Positions 20,642 through 33,107 of a DNA stretch of 64,000 nucleotides are shown here, piece by piece. A model generated the notes under the pieces. The model was given only the letters and a program-made list of their open reading frames with translations. It had not been told where the DNA came from and ran no database searches. Source of the stretch: Lunularia cruciata (Eukaryota; Streptophyta; Marchantiopsida; Lunulariales; Lunulariaceae); the NCBI GenBank assembly GCA_948567375.1, contig OX419759.1, positions 18,692,744 through 18,756,743 on the forward strand, written 5' to 3'. Position numbers and translations under genes: made by a program. How positions within the stretch are numbered: position 1 is the stretch's first letter; the number at the start of each line of letters is the position of its first letter.

Positions 20642-22710
20642 TTGCTTGTTGGGAATTTGATTAGTTCTAATGGGATCAAAAGCTCAACTTATGCAATTTT
20701 GCTTCACTTGCAAGGTATGATATCTGATTGTGGTTATAGGATTTTGATTGATTCAGGAAGTTCAAAAAATTGCTTTTCCATGCAATTAACAAAGGAATTA
20801 CATATTCTTATCAAGCTAGTAATTGGAAGTAGATTAATGATGGCGGATGGTAGAAAAGATTCTGCATTTCGTACCTTACATCTTGTTACTTTCCAGATTA
20901 GGAATGAGTATTTGGAGTGTATGAGGTTTGCAATGGTATCTCTACACTATGATGTCATTCTAGGTCTACCTTGAATGTCATAAGATTCAATTTGATTGGA
21001 ATTGATGATAAATTCAAGTACAACACCAAGGTAAGAATTTCCGACTAGGTTGTCTGGCACCTCTAAGTACAACACCTAAGAGTGATCAGTCCCAAGATAA
21101 GAAGTTTGAGAAAGCAACCATAGAGCAAGCTTTGAATGGGGATGAGTCTTAAGAAGGGAAGTCCTTTAAGAAAGTGACCAAATAGCAAGCTTTGAAGGGA
21201 GATAAGTCCCTAGATGGGAATTTTGTCAGTGAAGCAGCTATAGAGCAAATTCTAAAAAAAAATAAGTCTATTTTTGTGGTATGGATCAAGCTGATTACAC
21301 AAGGAGGATCTAAGGAGGGTCAAGAGCCTCATCAAGCAATGGTTGATCAAATATTTCAAGAGTTTTCGGACATGTTTCTAGATGATCCACCAAAGAGATT
21401 ACCCTCCAATCATGGTATACCCTTCAAGATTGAGTTATTGCCAATGAGTACTCTAATAGGTAGAGCAATCTATCAACTCTCAACAAAGGAGTTGGAGGAG
21501 TTACAAACAATACTTATTGAGTTGGTGGAGAAGGATTTCATATGATATAATACATCTCCTTGGGGAGTACCGGTACTATTTGTTCCAAAGAAGGATGGAA
21601 GACTTCATTTTTGTATTGATTACCATGGGCTCAATAAACAAACAGTGAATAATTCATATCACTCACCTCAAATTGATGACTTTCTTGATCAATTGAGTGG
21701 AGCATTGTACTTCTCTAAGTTGGATCTTCACAATGGCTATTGGCAAATCTCCGCTAATAGGGATGATATGCAAAAGATTACCTTTTGCACAAGCTATGGG
21801 TATTTTGAATGGTGAGTTCTACCTTTTGGGCTCATTAGTGTTCCAACAATCTTCATGGATTAGATGCATTAGGTGTTGGATGGACTATTGGATCAGTACG
21901 TGATAGTGTTCTTGGATGATATCTTAGTTTATAGCAAGATAGAGGTAGAACACATGAATCATATGCAAGAAGTCCTACAACAACTATGACAATGGAATTT
22001 TTATTGCAAGAAGTCAAAGTGTGCCTTTTGGTAGACAGAAGTTACCTTCTTGGGTCACAAGATCTCATTGGAAGGAACCAAGATAGAAGAAGAGAAGATC
22101 AAGACCATTATTGATTGGCCTACTCCAAAGGATACTACAAAAGTATGGGCATTTAATGGACTGGCCAAGTTTTACCAATGGTTCATCCACTAGTATGCCC
22201 ACATGGCCCGCACCATTGACCAACCTCTTGGGGGAGAACTTGAGCTTTCAATGGACCACCAAGCACAAAGAAACATTCAAAAAGCTAAAACATATAGTGT
22301 CTTCAAGACACATTCTTCAACCATATGACCCTCAACTACCTTGTGTGGTTGATTTTGATGCTTCTAACTTTCCTATTGGAGCCGCATTGTAGCAAGAATT
22401 CCTAGATGGATTACATCCCATTGCCTTTGTGTCTTGCCAATTAAACACCGTAGGAAGAAATTACTCTACTCAAGATTGAGAACAACTAGCAATGGTATAT
22501 GCCACCAAGGTATGGAGGCATTATCTCTTGGGGAAACAATTGGTCATGCAAATTGATCACAAGCCATTGTTGCAGACATTACACTTGGAACACATGAAGA
22601 GTCGATATCATCGATGGGGGGAACACTATAATTGTTTGATATCAAATTGGAGTACAAACCCTATTGGTTCCAAGTCATCCTTGATGCCCTATCACAATGA
22701 CCTAATTTAA
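20642..22710 (+). pseudogene. Decayed pol: protease, reverse transcriptase, RNase H (family 2)
   Basis: The protease keeps its active-site LIDSGSSKN (Asp codon 20750-20752) in a 110-codon open stretch. The reverse transcriptase is spread over several frames from about 21190 to 22110: FCIDYHGLN, then KLDLHNGYW, then FLDDILVYSK with both catalytic Asp codons present (21915-21920). RNase H follows at 22111-22710 with QIDHKPLLQTLH. Stops and frame changes occur throughout (for example at 20972, 21543, 22390 and 22490), so no functional polyprotein is possible. Confidence 0.85.
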
Positions 22711-22879
22711 AGTCATTTCCTCTCAACACGGCAGCAATTACGATGGTATCAATTAACTCCAAAGTCCAAATCAAGTTTAAGACAACTCTACAACTAGATC
22801 CCTTCTTTCAGATGGTACAAGGTCATCTTACAACATGAAAAAAAGAGAACAACACCTTCTACTACAAGGAAGGCCTTCT

Positions 22880-23790
22880 ATTCCATGAGGACCGGATCTA
22901 TGTTCCAACCAAGTGTGATATCCAATTTGTGTGCCTCCAAGAAGCCCATGACTTATCAATTGTTGGTCACATGGATGTAGAGAGGATGTTGAGTACCCTC
23001 CAATGCCAAATGTGGTGGCCCAACATCACACTAGATGTTTGAGAGTTTGTTTGATTATGTGAGAGCTGCCAGTGCAACAAGACCAGCAACCAAAATCCAA
23101 GTGGACTCCTTCAACCACTCTCCTTTCCATCTGCTCAATGGGAGCACATGAGCTTAGATCTCATCACGTCCTTGCCCAAGATGAAGCAAGGTCACACAAT
23201 GATCATGTTGTTTATGGATAAGCTTAGTAAGCAAATCCATTTAGCACCAACCATTGATATTGTGGATGCTCTAATATTGGAAAATATCTACTTTGACAAT
23301 ATCTTTAAGCATCATGGGATATCACATTCATTCATCTTTGACCGTGATCCACAATTCACTAGAAATTTTTGGCAAGCACTCTTCCAAATACTTGGCACAA
23401 AGCTTACTTTTTCCATGGCCTAACACTCTCAAATTGATGGACAAACTAAACATGCAAATTGCACCTTGGAAGATATGCTTTGTGCCTTTATCAATGTTCA
23501 CTATACCCATTGGGATGAATGTCTTGCAGCTATGGAGTTTGCATATAATAACTCCAAACATGCAAGTATAAGATTCTCTCCATTCATCCTCAATTTTGGC
23601 CAAGATCCACTTGTTCCAGATTCACTTCTTGCTCCTCTTCCATCTCATATCCCTTATCATTTAACCTTCTTGATCACCATATCCCAATCCTTCCAAAAAG
23701 CCAAATCTCACCTCCTTGTTGTCCAAAATTGTCAAAAAACAATATTCATACCACCATCATTGTGATCTCACCTTTCAAGTTGGTGATAAG
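22880..23790 (+). pseudogene. Decayed integrase (family 2)
   Basis: The zinc region CESCQCN and a core with MSLDLITSLPK (first Asp, 23157-23159) and FDRDPQFTRNFWQ (second Asp) are readable. The expected catalytic Glu in the GQTE motif reads Lys (AAA at 23448-23450), a probable GAA to AAA change, and a TAA at 23421-23423 interrupts just before it. AFAYNNSKHASI-like sequence continues in a further frame to about 23765. This integrase is dead on two counts. Confidence 0.85.
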
Positions 23791-24029
23791 GTCATGCTCT
23801 CATCTAGTAACCTACCCCTCCTACTTGATACCTAAGTCCATAAACTTGCTCCTAATTGGATAGGACCCATGGAGGTCACACAAATCATTTCTCTTGTTGC
23901 TTATCTACTAGTCTTGCCTTGAATATGTGCATCCACCCTATCTTTCATATTTCCAAGCTGAAACCCTTTGTCCCTAATCCATCTTCTTTTTCCTCTTGTG
24001 TCCAACCTCCTCCTCCTCCCATCTCTATC

Positions 24030-24215
24030 AATGATCATGAGGGGTATGAAGTTGATTGTATTATTGTACGTCGCCACATTCAACAAGATCACCAACAATA
24101 TACAAAGTAAAAATCCTTTTGGAAAGGCTATCCCCTTCATTATGCCACATGGAAACCTCTTTCTCATCTCCAAAATGCATAGACTGCTATCCAAGAGTTT
24201 GAAAATTCAATGATA
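24030..24215 (+). pseudogene. Chromodomain remnant (family 2)
   Basis: YEVDCIIVRRHIQQDHQQY followed, after a stop, by FWKGYPLHYATWKP gives the chromodomain pattern also seen in family 1. It closes the pol region before the purine tract and 3' LTR. Confidence 0.7.
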
Positions 24216-24248
24216 ATGAGGACATCACAAACTAGTGGTGGGTGAATA

Positions 24249-24661
24249 TATAATAATAAGCAGTTTAGTGACAAAGTTAGTACAGCTAACAAAGTCATAA
24301 ATAAGATAGATAAGTCTAGAATATTCTAGAAGTATCTAAGAGGCTTCTTGGGAAGTTTCTTGGCTAGCTTAGCTTGCATCCTAAGTAGGTAGCTTCTAGA
24401 AGCTTCCAACTAGCTTAGCTTACATGCCAAGTAAACGATTTCTAGAAAGAAGTTTTTTGAGATGCTTCCCAATTAACTTGACTAGCACTCCAAGAAAGTG
24501 CCTCAATGAAGCTTTTTGAGAAGCTTCTCAAAGCCTTGTATGCTCTTTATAAATACCAAAGCCGAAGCTCATGCTAGGTATTTGGAGTTTCCCTCATTCA
24601 AACTCCTATTTCTCCTAAACTCCTAAACTCCTATTTCTCTCATTGGTCTCAGTATTTTACA
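24249..24661 (+). repeat. 3' LTR of family 2
   Basis: It aligns with 19058-19467 from TATAATAATAAGCAG to TTTACA, with a TATA box at 24548 and GAA/TTC sites at 24319-24331 and 24394-24406. An added CTCCTAAA-type short tandem lies near its end. Confidence 0.85.
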
Positions 24662-25399
24662 ATAATATATCAAGTTAAGAGGAGCTAAGTATAATTTAAA
24701 GGAGGCTTGATCTAGCAAACATCTAAAAATTCTAAGAATATACTAAAATATATAGGAATTCTAATAATATTCTAGAAAGATCCAAGAAGTTTGTTTGTGA
24801 GAAACTTATAGAAAAATCCATAGGATTAGGTAGCTTGTAAGTTAAGTAAAAAACTAGCTTACCTTAAACTCCAAGAAAGGCAATTTCTTGGATACTCTAA
24901 AAGGAAACTTCTTTGGAAGATTAGACTCTTGTAGTCAATTTACCTATGATTACTAAGGCTCAAGTTCAACCCAACCATTCAAAGTTTCTCTCAATAATAT
25001 GTAATTTCTAATTGATTTCAATTCTCTTAGTTCTCTTCTTGGTCTACTACATGAACACACTTCGCATTTTTTGATAAAACTCTAATTTCACTATTGTCAT
25101 CAATCCTTAATAACCTTATGGTTAAGTTGTTTGATAAGAGTAATAGTTGCTTATTTTACATCTTAATCTCCAAAAAAATAGTTATCTTCTGCCTCAACCT
25201 TATCTACTATCACACTTTGAGTGAGCTCTATATCCTCAATGAAATTTGCAGTCACTTGTATTTAAGTGAGAGTGTAAATCCCATCTAAACCATATAGCAA
25301 AATTTTAGATATTAATCTCACAAGTTCTCTTTTTGTGCTCTCTCTACAAAGAAGTCAAGCTTATGACTTGAGATTTTGAACCCTTAGATAGCTTGGTTA
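24662..25399. other. AT-rich spacer between family-2 element and solo LTR
   Basis: No gene or recognised repeat seen; composition is strongly AT-rich. Confidence 0.5.
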
Positions 25400-26138
25400 T
25401 GTAATACTCCGAGGACAAGAGAAGAGAGACAATATAGATTGCACACTCAAACATTCGATGCCCCAAGGGAGCACCTTCTCTTTATTATATAGACAAAGAG
25501 GATCTCCTCCAAGGAAGCTCCACCATAGGATTAGGGACACAGATAGGTGACATGTCAGCAAGCTCCACCCTTGGATTACTTACTTGGATGGGTGACATGT
25601 CTGGTTTAGGTCCTATCTGGTTGGTCAAACAAGCTTTGACCGGAAGGAATCTTTTAGGGAATCTTCCTGTAGGAATCTCAAAATCACGTGAGTAAGGTAT
25701 CATTGGAAAGCTCTCGACAAGACAAAGTTGGGGGAGGGAAGGCTAGCCTTTCATTGTAAGGGGGGGGGGAATTGCACATTTTTGAGTCCTAATTCATCCA
25801 TTTAGGTCCCCAAAATTGCCTTCAAAGATTTTAGGCATATTTTGGTTCCTACTTTGTTAGTAGAAGTCCGCTTTTGGTGATACCTCTTTCTGATCTGTTT
25901 AGTCCATCATGTGTAACATCCTTCTAGATGTTACCAAACCAATTCTCACCTTTAAATCATATGTCTAGCTATTGGTTCTAAGGTTCTCAAGTCTATTTCG
26001 GTTTCTGCCCTATTAATAGAAGTACTATTTTGGTGATACTTCTATCTGATCTATTTTGACCATCATGTATAACATCATTCTAGATGTTACCAAACCAAAT
26101 TTCACATCTAGATCATATGTCTAGCTCTTGGTATTATA
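25400..26138 (-). repeat. Solo LTR of family 1, reversed
   Basis: The reverse complement of 76-815 over its whole length, including the internal 156-bp-period duplication and the TATA box (25485-25491). No family-1 internal sequence adjoins either side. No convincing 5-bp target duplication: flanks GGTTA and GTCTA match at three of five bases, and the U3 end reads TATA instead of TACA. Most likely a solo LTR left by recombination, with decayed flanks. Confidence 0.88.
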
Positions 26139-28779
26139 GTCTAGCAGCTCTTTCATATATTGCTTCAAGAACCTCATTTTCTAAATTTAGGAGCAATAAG
26201 TAGAGTAATATACTTGTGTTTTCACTCAACATCTTTAGGTTGATAAAACTTCAAACCTTGATGTATTTGTTGCCAATACCATCCTTATTATTTATCCATT
26301 TTCATCATTTACATGTTTGTTTCTACTTGCATCATCTTTATCTATGTATTGCAGCACCTTTCTATCATTGTCTAACCTCCATATGAAACCTCACTTGAAA
26401 TGTGAATATATATCTATTTTGCTTGCACTTAGAATAACAAGAAGTTGCTTTTTGCTTTGTAAAGCTTTAATGATTTAGATGTGATTGATACAATCAATGG
26501 AACTTTCACTTTGAATCAATCCTTTGCAATCTTAAGAGGACATGGAAATCTCATCTCTTGCATATCATAACAAATGCAAGAAAAACTTACAAATCTACTT
26601 TCATTATTTACTTTGTTACCATCATCCATTAGAGTAGTCTTGTTGTAATTGGAACAGTAACAATACACCTTCAAGCTCCTATTCTTGTTTGAGCATATAC
26701 AAAATAATTTTTACTCTTTTACCAACCTTTATTTTATCGCAAATAATGTTATAATGTAGTAAAATAATATTCTTTAAATTATTCTATATGTTGAAGTAGT
26801 TCTTATATTCTTCAATATTGCATTCATCAATTCTTCCTGATTTTGTAATTGTTCAATACCCCATAGAGGAAAAAAATAGTGCATAGTTGCTTTAATCAAT
26901 TTAATCCATGTAAGTAGCTGCATCATGGCACCTTGAGGAATGTTCCTCTATCTTCTTTAAGATTCTTTTGGATACTACTGGGTTTTAGAAATAAATATAT
27001 GAAACTTTATATTTTTTTAACCCCATTTACAAATTTTGTTAAAAGTCTTCCCGGTGTCACATGAATATGGCTTTTGGAAATTACTAATTTCTCTCCAAGT
27101 TCCTTATTTTTAGCAAACACCGTAATAGGTGCTTCGTAGGAAATAAGAGATATGAAGTGTACACCATAATTCACCACGAAGCATTGATTGTAGTAGGGTT
27201 ATTAATGGATTGTCATATTTGAATTTCATTCTAATTGGGTCGGGAAAGGCATTGGGTGGTACATGCCTTTCATTCCAGAGAGAGGGTCGTTGGTCGATGC
27301 CCATTGGTACTGACATGCCTACATATCCATAGTTGAACACTTCATTTTTATAAATGAATGTAAGATACTCTTATTCTCATGTAATTGAAATTACAAAGGT
27401 TTAGTATTTAGCTCATTGGGTGTGTTATAAAGTTCACTAAAAAGTATTATGAAGTTTATTATTTTTCCCATTGACATTCATGGAATCCATTCTGAAACCC
27501 TTTATTATAGACAAATATAAGATTCCTTTTGACTCATGTAAGAGCAAAGCCAAATATCTCACTATGTAATTCTCTACAGATTGACAATGTTAGGCAAGTT
27601 GTACCAATAAAGATAAACATATGTTTTGACTCACTTAGGAGCTAAAGCTTAACATCTCAATCTATGATTCTCTTTTTTTGCAACTTTGGCCCAATCTTAT
27701 AGTGGAAGAACAACCCAAAAAATATGCTTTATAGTTGAGACTTAAATTATGACCCAATATCAAGCGTAAGTTTTGCAAATTTACTTAAAAGATCAAAGAT
27801 AATTTAAGTCTTGTAAAAGGGACTTAATGCTTGGCCTAAGAGGAGTGCTTGAACTTAGAACCTAAAGTTCAAGCTCAACTTTGATTCTAAGGTCCAAGCC
27901 AAGGTCTAAGATATGTAACCAAAGTTTTAGATAAATTCAATGAAAATGCCAAACTAGAAGTTCCAAAATTTGCACCAATTTTGGAAAATAAAGTTAGGAA
28001 ATATTCTATATTTCCAAGCCAAAAGTCTTGAAAATTACCCCAAATTATTGGGCACAAAATTTATGCCTATTTTGTTCCTAAAGATTTAGGCATATATCCT
28101 AACTCTAAGCACTCTAAGTTTGAGAATTGTTTTGTGAATCTCACTTTGAAATTTTAGGAACATAATTTGATAATTCTAAAAGCTTTATACTAAAGTTCCA
28201 GGCCTATAACTTTGAGACAAACTTCAATAAGAAATAAACAAGTAACAAATTTATCAACATTAAACATCACCAACACCAAGTAAATTCACCTTTCATGTTT
28301 TCAATTCACCAACATATCATAGTGCAAGAATAAAGCACTTAGCATTTATGATTTCATAACCTATAACAATTATACAAAATAGTTCAAAGTATAGTTCATA
28401 ATATTCTTTGGTTATGACATACAATCATCTATAGAAAAAACCTTCTACTTTCTTTTAAAAATTTATTGAAAACTTTTTTGGTGTAGTGTGTATAACAAAT
28501 AGAAACAATAATCCAATTACAAAACACAATAATGCTTTTAGAAACAACTTTTAACTCTTTCAAAAATGATATCCTTATATTTTGCTTTCCTATTGTGTTT
28601 AGTTTGCATGGATAATGGTTTAGAATGCTTCTTTTACTCATATGGCCAAACTTGTTTGTTTATCCAAAACTATTATACATATCAAACTAGTACTTGATGG
28701 ATTGTAAATATAAAGATCTTGCAAGATTGTATTAATTAAATATGTTTTCAACTAATGTAATAGCATATAATTTTTTTTT
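26139..28779. other. AT-rich DNA without recognisable genes
   Basis: Only short frames (76 codons at 27110-27340 -, 70 codons at 28429-28641 -), none with a recognised domain. Several blocks share the word-rich, low-complexity style of decayed retroelement DNA. Confidence 0.5.
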
Positions 28780-30562
28780 AATAACCCAATATCAATCTTC
28801 TAGTAGTGAAATGGTAAGAAACTATTGTTCCTTTGGACATACAACTTAGAAATGATTAGAAGTGAAGAAAAATGTCACATTTGGTGGTTCTCTAGTAATT
28901 CTTATTTAACGTCTTTGGTAGAACTACTCCCAAAAGAGTGTAATTTCTCCCCTTGTGGCACACTCCCAAAATCTATTCCAAATTATTTCTAAAGGTAATG
29001 GTTCACTTTGCATCAAAGGTCACTTCATTCCAAAGATTGCATGTTACCTTTCTTAGAAGGCACAACCCTAATGGAGTCTTTGTATCTATCAATTGACATG
29101 ATTTTTTTTTCCATGTTACTATATATACTTCAGATTACACTTAACTCTTCAATACATTGCCTTGCTTTTCTAGATCTCCAAGGATCAAACAGCCCAAAAA
29201 ATTATAGATGTCTCCCTATGCTCAAGCACCTACATTCCTACTATTAGGTTCCTCACCATAACTCAATTGAGTCATTCAATCAATTACTCAATGTGCAGAC
29301 AAACAATGATAAAGAGTTGGAAGTTCTCTTCACTAATTCCTTGATTACTACAAATTGAACTTGATTTATGTTGAGCTTATGTCTTAAATACCTCCTTTTG
29401 GCTCACCCCAAAGTGATCTACTAGTTGAATTCTCTTATAGATATTGGTTTTGCATCTACATTGTACCTTGCTAATTCTGAACTTCCTACCTTATCTTATC
29501 TCAATGTGGCTTAATTGAGTATCTTCAATTTGTCAAGGAAGGTGTCAAATCTCCCCTTATTACAACTTGCAAAATTACTCACCTTTGGACTTACAATCTT
29601 GAAGGTCTTTGGCTACAAATGGTCTACAACCTAAAGTTCCTTGACTACAAAAATCTTTAGTTGCATATTTTTCAAAGATAACTTTGCATCTATGAATCCT
29701 AGATAACATATCTGTCTTCTTCTTGTAATCCAAAAATTCAAGGAGTAGAGTATTGGTTGATTTTTTGAACTTCTTATTGGTGTGCTTTTTTAGTTACTAC
29801 TAATTGATCCAATTGTTCTTCCAAGTAGAGCTTTGTTTATAGAGTTCACATCTGTACCTTGAGCTTGTGGAGTTTGGGGTAGTGTTGCCTTGTATTGCCT
29901 TCTTTGTAGAGCCGACCAATTGTCTCCTCCATATGTGTAGTGTCCTTTGTCTCCTCCTCTTTTAGGCAAATATAGACCACTTGGGCTTTGGTCATCAACT
30001 AGTACCTCATTTGGATGCAATTTTCTTCCTTCTTCTCATTCTCTTTCTTTAGCTCCATAACCATCCTTTCCAATGAGACAACCACTTTGTTATGTAACTT
30101 GCTAAACTATTTATCTATTATCAAATATTGGCTTTCTCCAATTCCACTTGAATGCTCTGCATTTCCTCATCCATTTCCTTTAGTTTCTCCTCATACAATT
30201 TTTGATTACCTTTAGCTTTGAGCTATAAGGCTCTCAATTATCCCTACAACTTCCTTATTTCTTCCTCATGCTTGGTTTTTTTTGCAAGAAGCATAATGTT
30301 TTATCTGTTCACCTCAAAATTCTCTTGTACTTGTTCATTTGACTTCTTTGCTTCCTCCTTGTGTAGGTCATATGCCTTCTCTATCTTCTACTTTGACTTG
30401 GCCTACTTTGCACTTCTTATAAGTAAGAGTTCTTGTGTAGTCTTTGCATAAGTGAGGTGTAATTGATGACATCTGGATAGGAGTCTTGATAAATTGGCAA
30501 AATCTACTATGTCATGACATTTAGATTACCAAGCCAGTCTAATTGGACATTGAGTGTTAGTA

Positions 30563-30768
30563 TTGGTAGTCAAAGTTATACCAATAGCTGCTCAAAGATT
30601 AGTGGTGGCTAGGTTTTGTGTTAGAGCTATTGATCACACTATAGAGCTACCATTTGCACCATCAAGTGGACCATCAGATGGACCATCAATGGCACCATTA
30701 GGATTGGAGTTCTAATTTGAGTCTAGAGGAGTATACCTTTGAAGTGTAGCTCTAGAGAGCTCACTTCA
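30563..30768. repeat. ~200-bp direct repeat, copy 1
   Basis: From TTGGTAGTCAAAGTTATACC to CTAGAGAGCTCACTTCA, it is repeated with about 20% differences at 31513-31711 in the same orientation. It contains a short internal GGACCATCAAGT-type repetition. The pair brackets the - strand pol fragment. Confidence 0.75.
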
Positions 30769-30893
30769 CTACAAATATATTCAGCATAAGCCACCACAAA
30801 CTCCTTATCTTCATCATCTTGTTGGGTGAGCATTGCTCCAAGCCACAACATACTCCAAAAAACATGAACCTGGAATGGGTATCCTTTGATTGG

Positions 30894-31500
30894 TCAATTC
30901 AGAATAATGAAGGATGTCAACTTTTCCTTGACCTCTACAAAAGTTCTCTTGTGCTCATCTCCCCAACATCCATATGTAAGCTTGGTTAGTTTTGTGCATG
31001 CCTTGGTAATTGCACTAAATCCTCTAACATGCAAACAATAAAATTTTGCCAAACCAAGGAATGGTTGCACCCTACACATATCTATAGATTAAGAAATATG
31101 TACAATAATCTCCAACTTGGTCTATTGAATACCAAGTCCTATAGAATAGATAATGTGATTCAAATACTCAACTTTCTCTTGGAAGAATATGCACTTCTTA
31201 GATGTAATTTGTATCCATGAGATCTCAATCTCCAAACACCTCCAACAAATATCTCTCATGTTGCTCCACAATAGCATTATAGACCAACATTTTGTCAATA
31301 TAGCACTGAGTAAAGTTTTATCCTACTAAGATCTTGTCTGTAACTCTCTAGAACTCAATGGGAGTGTTCTTCAACCCAAATGGTAAAAAATACCATTGAT
31401 ACAATACATCCTTACCATAAGAATCAATAGCCAAACATGCTATCTTAGCTTTGTCCTTGTCATGACATTTGTAGCACCAAAGCTAGTTTGCTCAGATGTT
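30894..31500 (-). pseudogene. Gypsy-type reverse transcriptase / RNase H fragment
   Basis: The - strand frame 31079-30894 reads FLGLAKFYCLHVRGFSAI, then CTKLTKLT and FVEVKEKLTS, the conserved segment joining gypsy reverse transcriptase and RNase H. Upstream, across stops, PFGLKNTP and CYIDKMLVYNA are readable; the active-site box shows IDK where IDD is expected, so a catalytic Asp is lost. The CYIDD style differs from the FLDD boxes of families 1 and 2, so this is a third gypsy-like lineage. Confidence 0.75.
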
Positions 31501-31512
31501 GGATTCTTTGTC

Positions 31513-31711
31513 TTGGTAATCATAGTTATATCTATACTTGTTGAAAGACTAATTAGTGGAGTGCAGATTTTGTGTTACAACTATTGATCACACCATTAGT
31601 GCTACCATATGCACCATCAAGTGGACCATCAATGGTGCTATTAGGATTGGAGTTTTAGGTTGAGTGTATAGGAGTATATCTTTGGAATGCATTTCTAGAG
31701 AGCTCACTTCA
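31513..31711. repeat. ~200-bp direct repeat, copy 2
   Basis: Partner of 30563-30768 with the same orientation and the same ending (CTAGAGAGCTCACTTCA). Confidence 0.75.
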
Positions 31712-32034
31712 AAATCCTAGTTATGGTGGATAAATATTGGAAAATATCACCTAAAGTCTCTTAGCTAGAGTGGATGTGGCTTGATAATGTAATCAATACA
31801 CATTGTTGATAGTTATGGAGTTGAGAGTGGATTTTATGATCCAAGTTGAGTGTATGATTAATCTGATTATTGTGGCACTTTAGAGTTTTTCTTTTGTAAT
31901 TTATGATTTTTACAATGATGTTTGTTGTGGAGCAATGTATATATGCATGAAAAACGCATCAGCTCCAAGATTGCCCCCAAAAAATATATCATAAACTTTG
32001 ATCCCTCTATTATTGAGGCTAAGCATTCTCAAAG

Positions 32035-32398
32035 TTAGAAAGAAGGCACACCACCATTGTTAATACATCCACCATAGTGCATCCAAAGGCTCTTATTCTT
32101 TGCCTTTGATGTCAACCTTATCTGCTTCCTATCCTTTGGGTTGATGTGGCTCTTCATCTTTGTTCTTCTTATCTTCCTTGGTCTTAATCTCACCTTTGGC
32201 CTAGTGTTATCCTTTGGACTTGAGTGATGTACCTTTGCCTTTGGGTACTCCTTTCTTGGGCTGTTCTTCTTCCTCCTTGCCATTCATCTCCAAAGGTTCT
32301 GCTTCTTGATCATGGGTACCTTTGAGGTAGATTTCATCTTCAAGGTGGGAATCTTCTTGATCCTCCTCTCCTTTGACTGGCTTCTCTTTCTCTAGCAT
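32035..32398 (-). pseudogene. Charged low-complexity frames of repeat family C
   Basis: Overlapping short - strand frames are rich in Lys/Arg (32283-32035) or Glu/Lys (32398-32207). They follow the 166-codon frame and look like the broken charged tail of the same protein. No domain recognised. Confidence 0.35.
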
Positions 32399-32606
32399 CT
32401 ACTCTTCTTCCAATGGGGCAGGTGTGCATCTTCATAGTGCTTATCATCATCTTTCTCTTCTTAAGATAATCTTATGAGTGTGCATGAATTCTCTCTTTCT
32501 TGTTCTCCTTCAATGTCAATGTCTTTGACCTTGCCTTCTAAAGATACATTAACCACTTGAGCATTCTTCCTTGCTCTCTTTACCTTCACCTTTGATCTTG
32601 TAGTTA

Positions 32607-33107
32607 TCACTCTCTTTGCTTCTTGTTGAAGCTAAGTGTATTCTTTAATTCTTCTAAAAGCACAATTTTACATGTGTGTGCATATTTTTGATCAATTTCT
32701 TTGTACATTTCGTACATTGCACTCCTTCCTGGTTGTGATTTTGAATACTCCTTTGGATGGTAATGACTTGGGAACTTTCTCTTCTCTTTATTGTTAAGAG
32801 ATTTATTCATATATAGTGTTGCAAATGGAGACAAATGTGTCATCCTACCATCCATATTCATGTCCTCATACATGTTCAGAGTTTGAGAGTAAAACATGTG
32901 CTTCCAATTCACTGGCTGCCCATGGTATATGAACTCAAAGAAGATTGCTTGGTTGGTGTTGAGGTAGGTTTTTTTCTTTGGCTTGAATAATTTCATGATT
33001 GCCTCAACAATAGCCCTCCAAGAGAGATCATTGTAACTTAATATGCTCCATTTGTTATTAGTCTTTGGCTTATTGAAGGAGACATTCAAAACCTTCTCCA
33101 AGTTCAT
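32607..33107 (-). pseudogene. Unrecognised ORF of repeat family C (166 codons)
   Basis: I do not recognise the family. The frame starts MNLEKVLNVSF and contains KTNNKWSILSYNDLSW; a related KTNNGWSVLGYKDP occurs in the - strand frame at 60219-60479, so it is a repeated, mobile-element-associated sequence and not a host gene. It is basic, without visible membrane segments. By position before the pol fragment it could be a gag-like protein; that is inference. Confidence 0.5.

Larger units (their letters stand above)
19058..24661 (+). mobile_element. Ty3/gypsy chromovirus (family 2), older and decayed
   Basis: LTRs at 19058-19467 and 24249-24661 flank gag-pol remnants. The flanks GTAAT (19053-19057) and ATAAT (24662-24666) match at four of five bases, a likely decayed target duplication. 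A tRNA-Met-type primer site follows the 5' LTR. Domain order is gag with zinc knuckle, protease, reverse transcriptase, RNase H, integrase, chromodomain remnant, so it is a chromovirus but clearly distinct from family 1 in sequence and LTR length. The LTRs differ far more than those of family 1 and the coding region has many stops, so it is the older insertion. A purine-rich stretch at 24235-24246 (AGTGGTGGGTGA) precedes the 3' LTR. Confidence 0.92.

Noticed and set aside
25395-26143. 5-bp target duplication for the solo LTR at 25400
   Set aside because: GGTTA and GTCTA agree at only three of five bases, no better than could arise by chance.
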